Origin: Oscillospiraceae bacterium
GTDB taxonomy: Bacteria; Bacillota; Clostridia; Oscillospirales; UBA929
NCBI GenBank assembly: GCA_031265355.1
Contig: JAISCT010000047.1
Coordinates: forward strand, 62,001-126,000
DNA: 64,000 bases
Direction of reading: 5' to 3'
Part shown: piece by piece, positions 43,787-53,677 of the stretch
Layout: the number at the start of each line of letters is the position of its first letter
How positions within the stretch are numbered: the first letter of the stretch is position 1
The notes under the pieces: model-generated
Database searches by the model: none
What the model was told of the DNA's origin: nothing
The model's input: the letters and a program-made list of their open reading frames with translations, nothing else
Translations under genes and position numbers: made by a program

Positions 43787-45292
43787 ATGAAAAAATTTGT
43801 TTCCGCATTTCTCTTCCTGCTGATACTGGCCGCGCTGGGCTTGGCCGGCCTCCGCTGGGGACCCGGCCTGTTGTACGACTACCACGAGGGGCGGGCCGAA
43901 TACGCCCTCAACGCGGAGGACGGTGCGCGCGCCGCCGAACATCTGCTGTGGATGCTGACGCGCCGGCCGGAGGACACGGACCTGCGGCTGCGCACGGTGG
44001 ACGCCTATCTGTCGCTGGGTAACTACACCCGCGCCGAGTACCTTCTGGTCAAAGGCATGGAGGTGCAGGCCGGGCAACTTGCCCTGTACACCAAACTCTG
44101 CGCGGTGTATGTGGCGCAGGACAAGCTGAGCGACGCGGTCTCGCTGCTGAATGACCCGTCGAACCCGTTCATCGCGGAGGAGCTCGCGCGCCTGCGGCCT
44201 CGCCCGCCTACGCTGTCGCCGGCGCCGGGGACCTACCAGCAGCAGGTGGATCTCGTGCCGGAGAACGGCGCGGACACGTTCTGTTATCTGCGGCTGGACG
44301 GGAACATCCCCTCCGTGGCAGACGGACCTTGCGCCGAGATCATCCCACTGCCGGCGGGTGAGAGCCGCGTCCGCGCGGTGGCCGTCGACCGGGACGGATT
44401 GGTGTCGGACTGGGTCGAGGGCGTCTATCGGTTAGAAAACGTCGTACAGCCGGTGACATTTTCCGACCCTATTTTGGAGGCCCATTTCCGCATGTTGCTC
44501 GACAAGCCGGTCGACCCCATCATGAGCAGCGAATTGTGGGAGATCGACGCGCTCGTGCTGGAGAACAACGCGGATTACCAGTCCCTGGAGGACCTTGTCT
44601 TCCTGCCCTCCCTCACGCGGCTCACCCTGCGCGGGCACGGGCAGCGCCTTGATCTTTCTCCCCTCTCCGCGCTGACGAAACTCTCGGAACTCAGCCTACG
44701 CCACGTGCGTCTCGCCCCGGAGGACCTGGAAAGGATCGCTGAAAAGACGTCGCTCACCGTCCTCGACCTGCAGGACACATACCTCGCTTCGCTGGACATG
44801 GTCACCCCACTGACCGGGCTCACAAGCCTCTATGTGCACGGCAACAGCATCACCGATCTCACCCCACTCGCGGACCTGACGGCGCTTCGTACCCTGGACA
44901 TCTCGCTGAATGCTGTGGGGGACTCCGCGCCGCTGGCCGGACTGTCCGGCCTGCAGACCCTGCTGGCCTCCGACAACCTGATCGCGGACCTGCGCGGCCT
45001 GCGTCCGCTGAGAGCGCTGGAGACCGTAGATCTCACGCGCAACCAAGTGGAGGATCTCGCCCCGCTCGCGGACCACGATCAGTTGGCCACGCTGCTGTGC
45101 AACGGCAACCAGATCACATCGATCGAGCCGTTGGCCGGACTGCCGGCCCTCTCTGCACTGCACATCGAGGACAACGAGGTGGAAACTTTGTCGGCCCTCT
45201 CCGGTTGTCCCGCCCTGCAGACACTGCGCGCGGAGGGCAACCCCGCCAACGACGCTCCTTCCCTTGGCACAGAGCCCTCCCCGGAGGGTTGA
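43787..45292 (+). CDS. Membrane-anchored TPR/leucine-rich-repeat protein
   Basis: About 501 residues. The N-terminus has a Lys-Lys pair and a hydrophobic segment (FVSAFLFLLILAALGLAGL), consistent with a signal anchor. Residues about 35-125 look TPR-like. Residues about 145-210 (PAPGTYQQQVDLVPENGA...YLRLDG) resemble a chitobiase-type beta-sandwich. From about residue 245 there are some ten internalin-type leucine-rich repeats (for example LTGLTSLYVHGNSITDLTPL, LRPLRALETVDLTRNQVEDL). It is probably surface-exposed and may bind a ligand; no catalytic motif is seen. ATG 43787 was preferred; GTG 43769 is possible. It precedes the alkyltransferase-like gene by 16 nt. Confidence 0.85.
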   Translation: MKKFVSAFLFLLILAALGLAGLRWGPGLLYDYHEGRAEYALNAEDGARAAEHLLWMLTRRPEDTDLRLRTVDAYLSLGNYTRAEYLLVKGMEVQAGQLALYTKLCAVYVAQDKLSDAVSLLNDPSNPFIAEELARLRPRPPTLSPAPGTYQQQVDLVPENGADTFCYLRLDGNIPSVADGPCAEIIPLPAGESRVRAVAVDRDGLVSDWVEGVYRLENVVQPVTFSDPILEAHFRMLLDKPVDPIMSSELWEIDALVLENNADYQSLEDLVFLPSLTRLTLRGHGQRLDLSPLSALTKLSELSLRHVRLAPEDLERIAEKTSLTVLDLQDTYLASLDMVTPLTGLTSLYVHGNSITDLTPLADLTALRTLDISLNAVGDSAPLAGLSGLQTLLASDNLIADLRGLRPLRALETVDLTRNQVEDLAPLADHDQLATLLCNGNQITSIEPLAGLPALSALHIEDNEVETLSALSGCPALQTLRAEGNPANDAPSLGTEPSPEG

Positions 45293-45308
45293 GGATAGAG
45301 GTGAGAGC

Positions 45309-45626
45309 ATGACGGCATTTGACAGGGCGGTCTACGACACGGTACGGCAGATTCCCCCCGGTCGGGTGGCCTCCTACGGACAAGTGGCCGCGCTGGCCGG
45401 ACGCTGGGGCGCCGCCCGGGCGGTCGGCCGCGCGCTGCACCACAACCCGTGGCCGGGGGCGGTCCCCTGTCACCGGGTGGTATTTCAAAACGGAGCGCTG
45501 ACGAGCGCCTTCGCCTTCGGCGGCGCCAACATCCAGCGCTCCCTGCTGGAGGCCGAGGACGTCGCTTTCACTCCGGACGGCCGCGTAGACATGACGCGAC
45601 ATCGCCTGATGGCAGTTGAGAATTGA
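45309..45626 (+). CDS. MGMT C-terminal-domain protein (O6-alkylguanine alkyltransferase-like)
   Basis: 105 residues, only the DNA-binding/active-site domain of O6-methylguanine-DNA methyltransferase: IPPGRVASYGQVAALAG (helix-turn-helix), an RAVGRALHHNP stretch and the active-site PCHRVV. The Cys is kept, in contrast to alkyltransferase-like ATL proteins with Trp at that place, so it could accept alkyl groups. The N-terminal domain of full-length Ogt is absent. GAGGTGAG precedes ATG 45309. A terminator follows. Confidence 0.88.
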   Translation: MTAFDRAVYDTVRQIPPGRVASYGQVAALAGRWGAARAVGRALHHNPWPGAVPCHRVVFQNGALTSAFAFGGANIQRSLLEAEDVAFTPDGRVDMTRHRLMAVEN

Positions 45627-45733
45627 TAATTGGATATTTTTGTCAGCCTAGACAGCCCTCCGTGTGTCGGGGGGCTGTTTGCGTTTTGTCCGCCGTCTTG
45701 CAAAATTGTCCATTCTCCATTCTCAATTGTCAA
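45614..45733. repeat. MITE-like element with imperfect terminal inverted repeats
   Basis: The left end GTTGAGAATTGATAATTGGA (45614-45633, in the last codons of the upstream gene) resembles the complement of the right end at 45708-45733. The ends differ at several positions. The 120-bp unit encloses a terminator. Sequences of the kind TTGAGAATTGATAATTG are common in small repeated elements of Clostridia, from memory. Confidence 0.4.
45652..45687 (+). terminator. Intrinsic terminator after the alkyltransferase-like gene
   Basis: Arms ACAGCCCTCCG (45652-45662) and CGGGGGGCTGT (45668-45678) pair with one G-T wobble, followed by TTTGCGTTTTG. Confidence 0.8.
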
Positions 45734-45804
45734 CCGCCGTCGCCGGTGCATATGATGTCCTGTGCAAAACCCTCGCATAGATGGTTCAAGTAGGAGGGAT
45801 TCGT

Positions 45805-46677
45805 TTGAAAACCACGCGTTTTTCCCTCATCGGCGGGGATGCCCGTCAGGCCAGTCTCGCGGGTCTGATCGCCGCGGACGGGCATGCGGTGTCCACCTTC
45901 GGCATCGACGCACCGGCGACCGAAATGACCGGGACGCCGGCCAAGACGCTGGCGGACTGCCTGCATGGAGCGGACTGCATTGTGCTGCCTATCCCCATGA
46001 CGCTGGACCACGGGGCCCTGAACGCGCCGGCGCTCCGCCACCCGCCGGCAGCGACGGAGATTTGGCAGATGACCAGAGCCGGGCAGGTGCTGGCGGGCGG
46101 ACGCATCCCGGAGGCCCTGCGGCAAGCGGGCGCCGCGCGCGGGTTCGCAGTGTGGGACGTCCTGACGCGGGACGACTTCGCCGTGCGCAACGCGGTGCCC
46201 ACCGCAGAGGGAGCACTGCAGATCGCTATGGAAAATATGCCCATCACATTGCATGGCGCGCGCTGTCTCGTCGTCGGATACGGGCGCATCGGCAAGGTGC
46301 TCTCCCGCCGTTTGCGGTCCCTCGGCGCACAGGTGACGTCGTCGGCCCGCCGGCAGGCGGACCTCGCTTGGATCGAAATTGAGGGCGGCCGGGCCGTCCC
46401 CACGCAGGCGTTGGAGGCGGCCCTCGGAGAGTGCGACGCCGTCTTCAACACAGTGCCCGCGCCTGTGCTGACACAGGACCGCCTGAAGCTGCTGCCCCCC
46501 GGCTGCCTATGCATCGACCTGGCTTCCGCGCCGGGCGGCGTCGACTTCGACGCCGCTCACAGATTGGGGCTGCACTGCATCTGGGCACTGAGCCTGCCGG
46601 GCAAGGTAGCGCCCCGGACCGCCAACCTCATCCTGCGCGACACACTGTATCACATCATGATGGAGGGATTGTCATGA
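45805..46677 (+). CDS. dpaA: Dipicolinate synthase subunit A
   Basis: 290 residues. The C-terminal Rossmann motif VVGYGRIGKVLSRRL binds NAD(P)H; the N-terminal part (LIGGDARQASLAGLIAADGH) is typical of DpaA/SpoVFA. With DpaB it makes dipicolinic acid for the spore core from a lysine-pathway intermediate. The start is TTG 45805 with AGGAGGG 6 nt upstream. It overlaps dpaB by 4 nt. Expression in the mother cell from a sigma-K promoter would be expected, but I could not place one. Confidence 0.95.
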   Translation: MKTTRFSLIGGDARQASLAGLIAADGHAVSTFGIDAPATEMTGTPAKTLADCLHGADCIVLPIPMTLDHGALNAPALRHPPAATEIWQMTRAGQVLAGGRIPEALRQAGAARGFAVWDVLTRDDFAVRNAVPTAEGALQIAMENMPITLHGARCLVVGYGRIGKVLSRRLRSLGAQVTSSARRQADLAWIEIEGGRAVPTQALEAALGECDAVFNTVPAPVLTQDRLKLLPPGCLCIDLASAPGGVDFDAAHRLGLHCIWALSLPGKVAPRTANLILRDTLYHIMMEGLS

Positions 46678-47273
46678 ATACCCCCATACGCGTGGGCTTT
46701 GCCGTGTGTGGTTCTTTTTGTTCTTTGGCCCAGGCGATGACCACCCTGGAGGAACTGACGGCGCGGGATTACGAGCTATGGCCCATCATGTCGGAAAACG
46801 CCTACGCCACAGACACCCGCTTCGGCCGCGCCGCTCTCTTCATCGAACAAATGGAGGCGCTCTGCGCCCGCCCGGTCCGCCACACCATCGCAGAGACCGA
46901 ACCCATCGGCCCACGCCGGCTGCTCGATGTGTTGACCGTCGTCCCCTGCACCGGGAACACACTGGCCAAACTGGCCTGCGGTATCACCGACACCAGCGTC
47001 ACGATGGCCTGCAAGGCACATCTGCGCAACGAACGGCCTCTGGTCCTCGCCATCGCCTCGAACGACGCATTGGCAGCCAACTGGCACAACATCGGGCGCC
47101 TATCGGCGCGCAAGCACGTCTACTTTGTCCCCTTTGGACAGGATGATCCGGTCCAAAAACAAAACAGCCTGGTGTCCGACTTCTCGCTGCTGCCCGCCAC
47201 ACTGGAGGCAGCCCTGGCAGGCAGCCAACTCCAACCGCTGCTAACCCCACCCGCCTGCCCGGTCTCTCATTGA
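46674..47273 (+). CDS. dpaB: Dipicolinate synthase subunit B
   Basis: 199-residue flavoprotein-family subunit, with VGFAVCGSFCSLAQAM at the N-terminus and VVPCTGNTLAKLACGITD in the middle, as in SpoVFB. It pairs with DpaA. The stop overlaps the -35 of the uvrB promoter. Confidence 0.95.
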   Translation: MNTPIRVGFAVCGSFCSLAQAMTTLEELTARDYELWPIMSENAYATDTRFGRAALFIEQMEALCARPVRHTIAETEPIGPRRLLDVLTVVPCTGNTLAKLACGITDTSVTMACKAHLRNERPLVLAIASNDALAANWHNIGRLSARKHVYFVPFGQDDPVQKQNSLVSDFSLLPATLEAALAGSQLQPLLTPPACPVSH

Positions 47274-47298
47274 CGGCATCGCAATATGACGATATAAT
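47270..47298 (+). promoter_or_regulatory. Sigma-A promoter of uvrB
   Basis: TTGACG (47270-47275), 17-bp spacer, TATAAT (47293-47298). I saw no SOS box nearby. Confidence 0.8.
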
Positions 47299-47345
47299 AT
47301 TAACAAAAGACAACGGGCGCGGGCCGCCTGGGAGGAGTGATGCCT

Positions 47346-49304
47346 ATGCCTGCTTTTCGCGTGTCCAGCCCTTTCGAACCGGCGGGCGACCAGCCGCACG
47401 CCATCGAAGCGTTGGCCGCCGGTCTCGAAAACAGTCTTCAGGAACAGACGCTGCTCGGCGTGACCGGGTCCGGCAAGACCTTCACGATTGCCAAGGTGAT
47501 CGAGGCGGTGCAGCGGCCCACGCTGGTACTGGCCCACAACAAGACGCTGGCGGCCCAGCTCTGCGCGGAATTTCGTGAATTCTTCCCCGATAACGCCGTG
47601 GAATATTTCGTGTCATATTACGACTACTACCAGCCGGAGGCCTATATCCCGCACACGGACACTTACATCGAGAAGGACTCCGCCATCAACGACGAGATCG
47701 AGCGGCTGCGCCACAGCGCCACCTCGTCGTTGTTTGAGCGGCGGGACGTGGTGGTGGTGTCCAGCGTGTCGTGCATCTATTCGCTGGGCGACCCCATCGA
47801 TTACGCCAATATGGTGCTCTCCCTGCGTCCGGGCCTCCGGTATGATCGCGACCGGATGCTGCGCAAGTTGATCGAAATCCGTTACGAACGCAACGACATC
47901 GCCTTCGAGCGCAACAAATTCCGGGTGCGCGGCGACACGGTGGAGATCTTCCCGGTGTATACAAACGACTTCGCCATTCGCGTGGAGTTCTTTGGAGATG
48001 AGATCGAGCGTCTCTCAGAGATCAACGTGGTCACGGGCGTACCCCGCCGGATTTTGCAGCACGCGGCCATCTACCCAGCCTCGCACTATGTCACGAGCGC
48101 CGACAAGATGGAGCGGGCCGCCCAGACGCTGGAGGAGGAGATGTGGACCCAGGTGCGCCTGTTTGAGAGCGAGGACAAACTGCTTGAGGCACAGCGCATC
48201 AAACAGCGCACGCTGTATGACATCGAGATGATGCGGGAACTGGGACACTGCTCCGGCATCGAAAACTACTCCCGCGTGATCTCCGGGCGTGCGCCCGGCT
48301 CGACGCCCAATACGCTGCTCGACTACTTCCCAAAAGATTTTCTGCTGGTCGTGGACGAATCACACGTCACACTGCCACAGGTGCGCGCCATGTACGCGGG
48401 AGACCGTTCCCGCAAGGAAACGCTGGTGAACTTCGGGTTTCGTCTGCCGTCGGCGCTCGACAACCGCCCGCTGAACTTCGAGGAGTTCAACGCGCGGAAA
48501 GGACAGGCCGTCTACGTGTCGGCCACACCCGGCGAATACGAGCGTTCCCGCTCGGGGCAGCTCGTGGAACAGGTCATCCGCCCCACCGGCCTCGTCGACC
48601 CGGAGATCTCCGTGCGTCCGATTGAGGGACAGATCGACAACCTTATCGAGGAGATCGAGACCCGGGCGGCGCGGGACGAGCGCGTGCTGGTGACCACACT
48701 GACGAAGAAGATGGCCGAAGACCTGACCGCCTATCTTCAGACCGTCGGCATCAAGGTGCGCTATATGCACCACGACGTCGACACGATCGAGCGTATGGAA
48801 CTCATCCGGGACCTGCGCCTCGGCGTGTTCCATGTGCTGGTGGGCATCAACCTGCTCCGCGAAGGGCTCGACCTGCCGGAGGTGTCACTGGTGGCCATCC
48901 TGGACGCCGACAAGGAGGGGTTTTTGCGCTCCGAAACTTCGCTCATTCAGACCGTCGGCCGAGCGGCGCGCAACGCGCAGGGCCTCGTCGTCATGTACGC
49001 CGACCGGGTCACGGACTCCATGCGCCGTGCGATCGATGAGACGAACCGCCGCCGCGCGCGGCAGGTCGCCCACAATGAGGCGCACGGAATCACCCCACAG
49101 ACCATCCGCAAAGGGGTGCGCGGCCTTTTGGAGATCTCCAGCGCCACGAACAAGCCGGAGAAGGCCGTGCCGCTGTCTCCGCAAGAAAAAAAGGCGGCCA
49201 TCGCCCGCCTGGAAAAGGCCATGCGCGAAGCCGCCCACATGTTGGAGTTCGAATACGCCGCCGTCCTGCGTGACCAGCTCATCCAACTGCGCGACGGGGG
49301 ATGA
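47346..49304 (+). CDS. uvrB: Excinuclease ABC subunit B
   Basis: 652 residues, normal for UvrB. Walker A in [13 protein letters not shown], the DNA-gripping beta-hairpin region [20 protein letters not shown], the helicase motif DESHVTLPQ, and the C-terminal UVR helix pair ([17 protein letters not shown]) that contacts UvrC. ATG 47346 is 8 nt from GGAGGAG; GTG 47337 and ATG 47340 are in frame but too close. uvrA and uvrC are not adjacent. Confidence 0.98.
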   Translation: MPAFRVSSPFEPAGDQPHAIEALAAGLENSLQEQTLLGVTGSGKTFTIAKVIEAVQRPTLVLAHNKTLAAQLCAEFREFFPDNAVEYFVSYYDYYQPEAYIPHTDTYIEKDSAINDEIERLRHSATSSLFERRDVVVVSSVSCIYSLGDPIDYANMVLSLRPGLRYDRDRMLRKLIEIRYERNDIAFERNKFRVRGDTVEIFPVYTNDFAIRVEFFGDEIERLSEINVVTGVPRRILQHAAIYPASHYVTSADKMERAAQTLEEEMWTQVRLFESEDKLLEAQRIKQRTLYDIEMMRELGHCSGIENYSRVISGRAPGSTPNTLLDYFPKDFLLVVDESHVTLPQVRAMYAGDRSRKETLVNFGFRLPSALDNRPLNFEEFNARKGQAVYVSATPGEYERSRSGQLVEQVIRPTGLVDPEISVRPIEGQIDNLIEEIETRAARDERVLVTTLTKKMAEDLTAYLQTVGIKVRYMHHDVDTIERMELIRDLRLGVFHVLVGINLLREGLDLPEVSLVAILDADKEGFLRSETSLIQTVGRAARNAQGLVVMYADRVTDSMRRAIDETNRRRARQVAHNEAHGITPQTIRKGVRGLLEISSATNKPEKAVPLSPQEKKAAIARLEKAMREAAHMLEFEYAAVLRDQLIQLRDGG

Positions 49305-49328
49305 CAGTTTACAGTGAACAGTGAACGA

Positions 49329-49940
49329 TTAACAGTCCGCTTGCGTGGCGGTGCGGTGCGTCGCTATGAGCGCGAGGAAGTATTGGTGGATGCGGGTGTC
49401 GGCGGTGAGTTCCGGGTGAAAGGCGGTCGCGAGCAGGCGACCCTGGCGGACGGCCACGATTTTTCCGTTCACCCTGGCCAGCACCTCGACGTGATCCGCC
49501 GTCTGAACGATGTGAGGCGCGCGGATGAAGACCGCGGTGACGTCGCCCACGCCTTCAAACCGGGTCGTCGTTTGAAAGCTGCCGAGCTGCCGGCCGTAAG
49601 CGTTGCGCTGTGTGACGATGTCCATCTCTCCCAGAGGGCCGCGCGCTGTCCCATGCGGCGTCTGGATGCGCTTTGAGAGCAAAATCAGACCGGCGCAGGT
49701 GCCGAACACCGGCAGTCCCGCCCGGACAGCCGCCCGGATCGGCGCCAACAGGCCGTACTCCGCCAGCAGCATCCCTACCACCGTGCTCTCTCCGCCCGGT
49801 ATGATCAGACCGTCCACGCCCCGGACAAAGTCCCCGCGCCGACGGATCTCTATGCTCTCCACCCCCAGGGCGGAGAGCATATTTCGATGCTCCTGAAAGG
49901 CCCCCTGCAGTGCCAATACCCCCACGCGCGCCGCGCTCAT
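49329..49940 (-). CDS. pdxT: Pyridoxal 5'-phosphate synthase glutaminase subunit
   Basis: 203 residues: class I glutaminase with [30 protein letters not shown], the nucleophile Cys in [10 protein letters not shown] and the His/Glu pair in FHPEL. It provides ammonia to PdxS. The start overlaps the pdxS stop by 4 nt. The gene converges with uvrB with 24 bp between stops and no clear terminator. Confidence 0.97.
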   Translation of the reverse strand: MSAARVGVLALQGAFQEHRNMLSALGVESIEIRRRGDFVRGVDGLIIPGGESTVVGMLLAEYGLLAPIRAAVRAGLPVFGTCAGLILLSKRIQTPHGTARGPLGEMDIVTQRNAYGRQLGSFQTTTRFEGVGDVTAVFIRAPHIVQTADHVEVLARVNGKIVAVRQGRLLATAFHPELTADTRIHQYFLALIATHRTATQADC

Positions 49941-50812
49941 TGACCCCGCTCCGCCATGAGCAGGCTGATCTCCTGCTCACTCATCCCCACCATCGCCTCG
50001 CCGAGGTCCTCGGAGAGCGCGGCGAGCTGCCCGGCGTCTGTGTAGTGTGTGACGGCCCGCACAATGGCCGCCGCCCGCTTTGCGGGGTTACCGGATTTGA
50101 AGATCCCCGACCCCACAAAAACGCCCTCGGCACCGAGCAGCATCATCAGCGCCGCATCCGCCGGTGTGGCCACGCCGCCCGCGGCAAAGTTTACCACCGG
50201 AAGTTTTCCATTTTCTGCCACATATTGTACAAGTTCATATGGTGCGGCGAGCCGCTTGGCCGCTTCGTACAGTTCGTCCTTCGACCGGGTGGTCAGCGCA
50301 CGAATCTCTCCCATGATCTTCCGTATGTGGCGCACGGCCTGCACGACGTCGCCGGTCCCCGGTTCTCCCTTGGTGCGTATCATCGCCGCGCCCTCGCCGA
50401 TGCGGCGCAGCGCCTCGCCCAGGTCCTTGGCGCCGCAGACGAACGGAATCCGAAACACCCGCTTGTTGATGTGGTACACGTCATCCGCCGGAGAGAGCAC
50501 CTCGCTTTCGTCGATGTAGTCGATCTCGAGGGCCTCCAGGATCTGCGCCTCCGCAATGTGCCCGATGCGGCACTTGGCCATGACGGGGATGGAGACGGCC
50601 GCCTGAATGCCCTTGATCATCTTTGGATCGCTCATGCGCGACACGCCGCCGGCTGCCCGGATGTCCGCCGGAATCCGCTCCAGCGCCATGACCGCCGAGG
50701 CGCCGGCCGCCTCGGCGATCTGCGCCTGTTCTGGCGTGCTCACATCCATAATAACGCCGCCCTTCAACATTTGGGCCAAATTCTTATTCAGTTCATAACG
50801 GTCTTCCTGCAT
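49937..50812 (-). CDS. pdxS: Pyridoxal 5'-phosphate synthase subunit PdxS
   Basis: 291 residues with the family signatures [14 protein letters not shown], the essential Lys in [20 protein letters not shown] and [16 protein letters not shown]. It makes PLP from ribose 5-phosphate, glyceraldehyde 3-phosphate and ammonia. ATG 50812 follows GGAGG at 11 nt. It is divergent from the MocR gene, the usual place of its regulator PdxR. Confidence 0.98.
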   Translation of the reverse strand: MQEDRYELNKNLAQMLKGGVIMDVSTPEQAQIAEAAGASAVMALERIPADIRAAGGVSRMSDPKMIKGIQAAVSIPVMAKCRIGHIAEAQILEALEIDYIDESEVLSPADDVYHINKRVFRIPFVCGAKDLGEALRRIGEGAAMIRTKGEPGTGDVVQAVRHIRKIMGEIRALTTRSKDELYEAAKRLAAPYELVQYVAENGKLPVVNFAAGGVATPADAALMMLLGAEGVFVGSGIFKSGNPAKRAAAIVRAVTHYTDAGQLAALSEDLGEAMVGMSEQEISLLMAERGQ

Positions 50813-50845
50813 GTTTGTCGCTTCCTCCCTCTTGCCTGACGCCAC

Positions 50846-50886
50846 CCAGTATAGTATGATTATACATAGAACTGGCACGTCTGCAA
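50846..50886 (-). promoter_or_regulatory. pdxST promoter with overlapping dyad
   Basis: On the minus strand TTGCAG (50881-50886), 16-bp spacer, TATAAT (50859-50864). A partial inverted repeat, CCAGT at 50846 and ACTGG ending at 50875, brackets the -10, and another CCAGT lies at 50890. These could be sites for the divergent MocR regulator. Confidence 0.6.
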
Positions 50887-50932
50887 TATCCAGTTTGTGA
50901 TTATTTTGCCATGCCAGATGGGAGGATGCGCT

Positions 50933-52315
50933 GTGATCACGCCGCTGTTTTCCGCCGCGTCAAAAAAGCCTCTCTATGAGCAGCTCTATGTCTCCATCGT
51001 GCGTGACATCGAAACCGGGGCGCTCGGCCGGGGTGCGCGACTCCCCTCCAAACGCAAGCTGGCGGTCCACGCCAACATCAGCCAGAGTACAGTCGAAAAC
51101 GCTTACGCGCAGCTGAAGGCGGAGGGATATATCGAGTCCCGGCCCAAGCGGGGGTACTTTGTCGCCCGGCTAACGCCGGCGGCACAGCCGGCTCAGACCC
51201 GACGCGAACCGACGCCGCCGGCGCCCCCCGACGCGCCGCTCTGCCGGTTCGACCTGAGGACAAACGCGGTGGACGCCGAACTCTTCCCGTTTTCCATCTG
51301 GAACCGACTGCTGCGGGGGTGCCAGCAGGACGATCGCACTTCTCTGCTCGCGCCGATCCATCCGCAGGGCAACGCCGATTTGCGCGAGGAGATCGTGCGG
51401 TATCTGCGGGCCTTCAGGGGCCTTGAGGCGCGCGCCGACCAGGTGGTCCTCGGAGCGGGCATGGAGTACTTGCTCGGCCTGCTGCTGGAGCTCATGCCCG
51501 ACGCGCCGGTCGCGTTTGAAAATCCGGGCTACCCCCAGGCAGCCCGGATCTTGACCGCCCGGCGCAGGCCGATGTTCCCCATCCCCCTGGATGGGGAAGG
51601 GCTGTGCGCCGGCGCGCTGGCGGACACCGACGCGTCGGTCGCGCTTGTCACGCCGTCCCATCATTTCCCGCTGGGCATCACGATGAGCATCGGCCGCCGC
51701 CGGCAGCTCCTGCAGTGGACGGCCGGGCGGGCAGACCGCTACCTGATCGAGGACGACTTCGACGGTGAGTTTCGATTTGTCCTGAGGCCGATTCCCACGC
51801 TCTACAGCCTCGACGGCGGCGGCCGCGTCATCTACATGAACAGCTTCGCCCGGACACTCTCTCCCTCCCTGCGCATCGCATACATGGTGCTGCCGGAAAC
51901 CCTGCTGCTGCGCTACCGGGAGATGCTGTCCTTTTACAGCTGCACTGTCTCGGAGTTTGAGCAGCGGATCATCCGCTCCTTTTTTCAGGGCGGGCACTAC
52001 GAACGCCACCTCAACCGAATGCGTCTCGTCTACAAAAAGAAGCGGGACGCGCTGCTGGAGGGGCTGTCCCCTCTGGGGTCCGCCCTGTCGATCGACGGAC
52101 CCAATGCGGGGCTCCATCTGCTGCTGCGGGTCCGGGGGTTGAACGAAGCGGCGCTCGTGGCCCGGGCCGCCGCGCGGGACGTACGCGTCTACCCGCTCTC
52201 CCACTACCACTGGGGTCCGCCGCCGCCCTCGCACACCGTCGTGGCGGGGTACGCCGGTCACACCGCAGACACCCTGCGCCAGGCAGCCCGCCGGCTGGTC
52301 GAGGCCTGGGGTTGA
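50933..52315 (+). CDS. MocR/GabR-type regulator, likely of pdxST (PdxR-like)
   Basis: 460 residues: GntR-type winged helix ([22 protein letters not shown]) fused to an aminotransferase-like domain. Divergence from pdxST suggests it is their activator, sensing PLP. In such regulators the PLP-binding Lys normally lies in a TFSKTLAPxxRxGY motif; here the segment reads [19 protein letters not shown], with Arg in that place, so covalent PLP binding may be lost or shifted. The GTG start at 50933 has GGAGG 7 nt upstream. Confidence 0.88.
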   Translation: MITPLFSAASKKPLYEQLYVSIVRDIETGALGRGARLPSKRKLAVHANISQSTVENAYAQLKAEGYIESRPKRGYFVARLTPAAQPAQTRREPTPPAPPDAPLCRFDLRTNAVDAELFPFSIWNRLLRGCQQDDRTSLLAPIHPQGNADLREEIVRYLRAFRGLEARADQVVLGAGMEYLLGLLLELMPDAPVAFENPGYPQAARILTARRRPMFPIPLDGEGLCAGALADTDASVALVTPSHHFPLGITMSIGRRRQLLQWTAGRADRYLIEDDFDGEFRFVLRPIPTLYSLDGGGRVIYMNSFARTLSPSLRIAYMVLPETLLLRYREMLSFYSCTVSEFEQRIIRSFFQGGHYERHLNRMRLVYKKKRDALLEGLSPLGSALSIDGPNAGLHLLLRVRGLNEAALVARAAARDVRVYPLSHYHWGPPPPSHTVVAGYAGHTADTLRQAARRLVEAWG

Positions 52316-52349
52316 GGAAAGCGGTGACACCGCCAAGGCCGCCGGACTG

Positions 52350-52378
52350 TTGCCGCCGGCCGTGGGGCATGATACAAT
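52350..52378 (+). promoter_or_regulatory. Probable promoter of the HipA-like gene
   Basis: TTGCCG (52350-52355), 17-bp spacer, TACAAT (52373-52378), 25 bp before the start codon. Confidence 0.6.
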
Positions 52379-52402
52379 GATACTGGGAGGGAGGGCTGTC
52401 CG

Positions 52403-53482
52403 GTGCAGGACCTGCTGCTTTTGTCAAAGGATGTGCCCGTCGCAAGCATCATCGGCGAGGCGCCGGAACCGTTGCTTTCGTCCCGGCTGCCGCTGTTTTT
52501 GCGGCGGACGGGCGACGCGCGGGCCTGGCTGGAATCGCGAGCTGTCGACGGGCACCGCACCAACTCGCGACTGCTGAAACGCGCTTTGCGCCTGGCTCAT
52601 AAGGACGACCTGACGGCCGTGCTGGCGGTGAACGCCGCCACCATCACCGACAACTATTGGGTGAGGCCGCTTTTCGACGACTCCCTGCGGTATGAGGACA
52701 TCCGCTTCAAAATGAATCTGTTTGACGAACTCGCGCTGACCGGCGACGTCAACGCCTTTGACCAACCGCCGGACCGGACGCCGGAGCTCACCAACACCGG
52801 CAGCTTTGAAAAGTGCTGGCGGCTGATGGACGGCACATGGTGGATGTTCAAGGCCGGCAAACAGGAGGAGCTGTTTTCGGAACTGCTGGCCTGCCGACTG
52901 GGCACACTCCTGGGCTTTCCGATGGCGGAATACGAACCGACGGGTGATTTTATCCGCAGCCGGGACTTCACGGACAATGCCCGGGTGGACTTTGAGCCCG
53001 CCCGTGGGATCATCGAGGACGAATCGGACTACGTCAAAATCTATGAGGCGTTTCGGGCCGTCAGCGAAACCGTCGCGTCGCAATATGTGCCGATGTGCTA
53101 TTTTGACGGGCTGATTTTCAACATGGACCGACACGAGAACAACTTCGGCGTCCTGCGCGACAGCGACACCGGCGAGGTGCTGTCGCTCGCGCCGTTTTAC
53201 GACCACAACATCGCGCTGGTGGCGCGCGGGTATCCGCACCGCGCACCGGACGATCTGTTGATCCGCGACTTCGCCGCGCTGATGGAACACATCGGCGCAC
53301 CGCTGCTTCTGCCGCGGCTGACCGAGGAGGCGGCGCTCGCGCTCACGCGGAACATCTCTTTCACGCCGCCCGCGACCCGCGCTGTCCCCGACCCGCGCGC
53401 GTTTGCCGCCCGGTACCTCGTCCAACGGCAGGCGGCGCTGGAAGCGCGATGCGGCCCGCTGCTGCAGTTTGTCGACCTGTGA
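52403..53482 (+). CDS. HipA-like kinase-fold protein
   Basis: 359 residues. The C-terminal half has HipA/CtkA-type kinase features: WWMFKAGKQEELFSE (ATP-contact Lys region), the catalytic loop NMDRHENNFGVL and the metal-binding Asp in LAPFYDHN. The N-terminal 130 residues (NAATITDNYWVRP, ELTNTGSFEKCWRL) are of a type seen in stand-alone clostridial HipA-like proteins. No HipB-like antitoxin is adjacent on either side. The GTG start has GGGAGGGAGGG about 8 nt upstream. Substrate unknown. Confidence 0.75.
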   Translation: MQDLLLLSKDVPVASIIGEAPEPLLSSRLPLFLRRTGDARAWLESRAVDGHRTNSRLLKRALRLAHKDDLTAVLAVNAATITDNYWVRPLFDDSLRYEDIRFKMNLFDELALTGDVNAFDQPPDRTPELTNTGSFEKCWRLMDGTWWMFKAGKQEELFSELLACRLGTLLGFPMAEYEPTGDFIRSRDFTDNARVDFEPARGIIEDESDYVKIYEAFRAVSETVASQYVPMCYFDGLIFNMDRHENNFGVLRDSDTGEVLSLAPFYDHNIALVARGYPHRAPDDLLIRDFAALMEHIGAPLLLPRLTEEAALALTRNISFTPPATRAVPDPRAFAARYLVQRQAALEARCGPLLQFVDL

Positions 53483-53540
53483 TTGCCTGACTCCGGCGGC
53501 AAAAGTCTCACATGCGCCGCTCGGTCGCCAACAAAACAAC

Positions 53541-53575
53541 AAAGACGCCTACTTTCCGTTTCAAGTAGACGCCTT
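53541..53575. terminator. Bidirectional terminator between HipA-like gene and tsf
   Basis: Arms AAAGACGCCTACTT and AAGTAGACGCCTTT pair with two mismatches around a short loop; flanked by A-rich and T-rich sequence, so it can serve both convergent genes. Confidence 0.7.
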
Positions 53576-53677
53576 TGTCTCAAAGCCGCGGACCTCCCGA
53601 AGGAAAACACCTACCCGGAAGAGGGGCGCTTTTCGTATATTTTATTCGCGAACAGTTCTATGATCGGAGGCGTATAA

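Noticed and set aside
49305-49328. Terminator between uvrB and pdxT
   Set aside because: The 24-bp gap contains only short direct-repeat-like sequence and no stem-loop.
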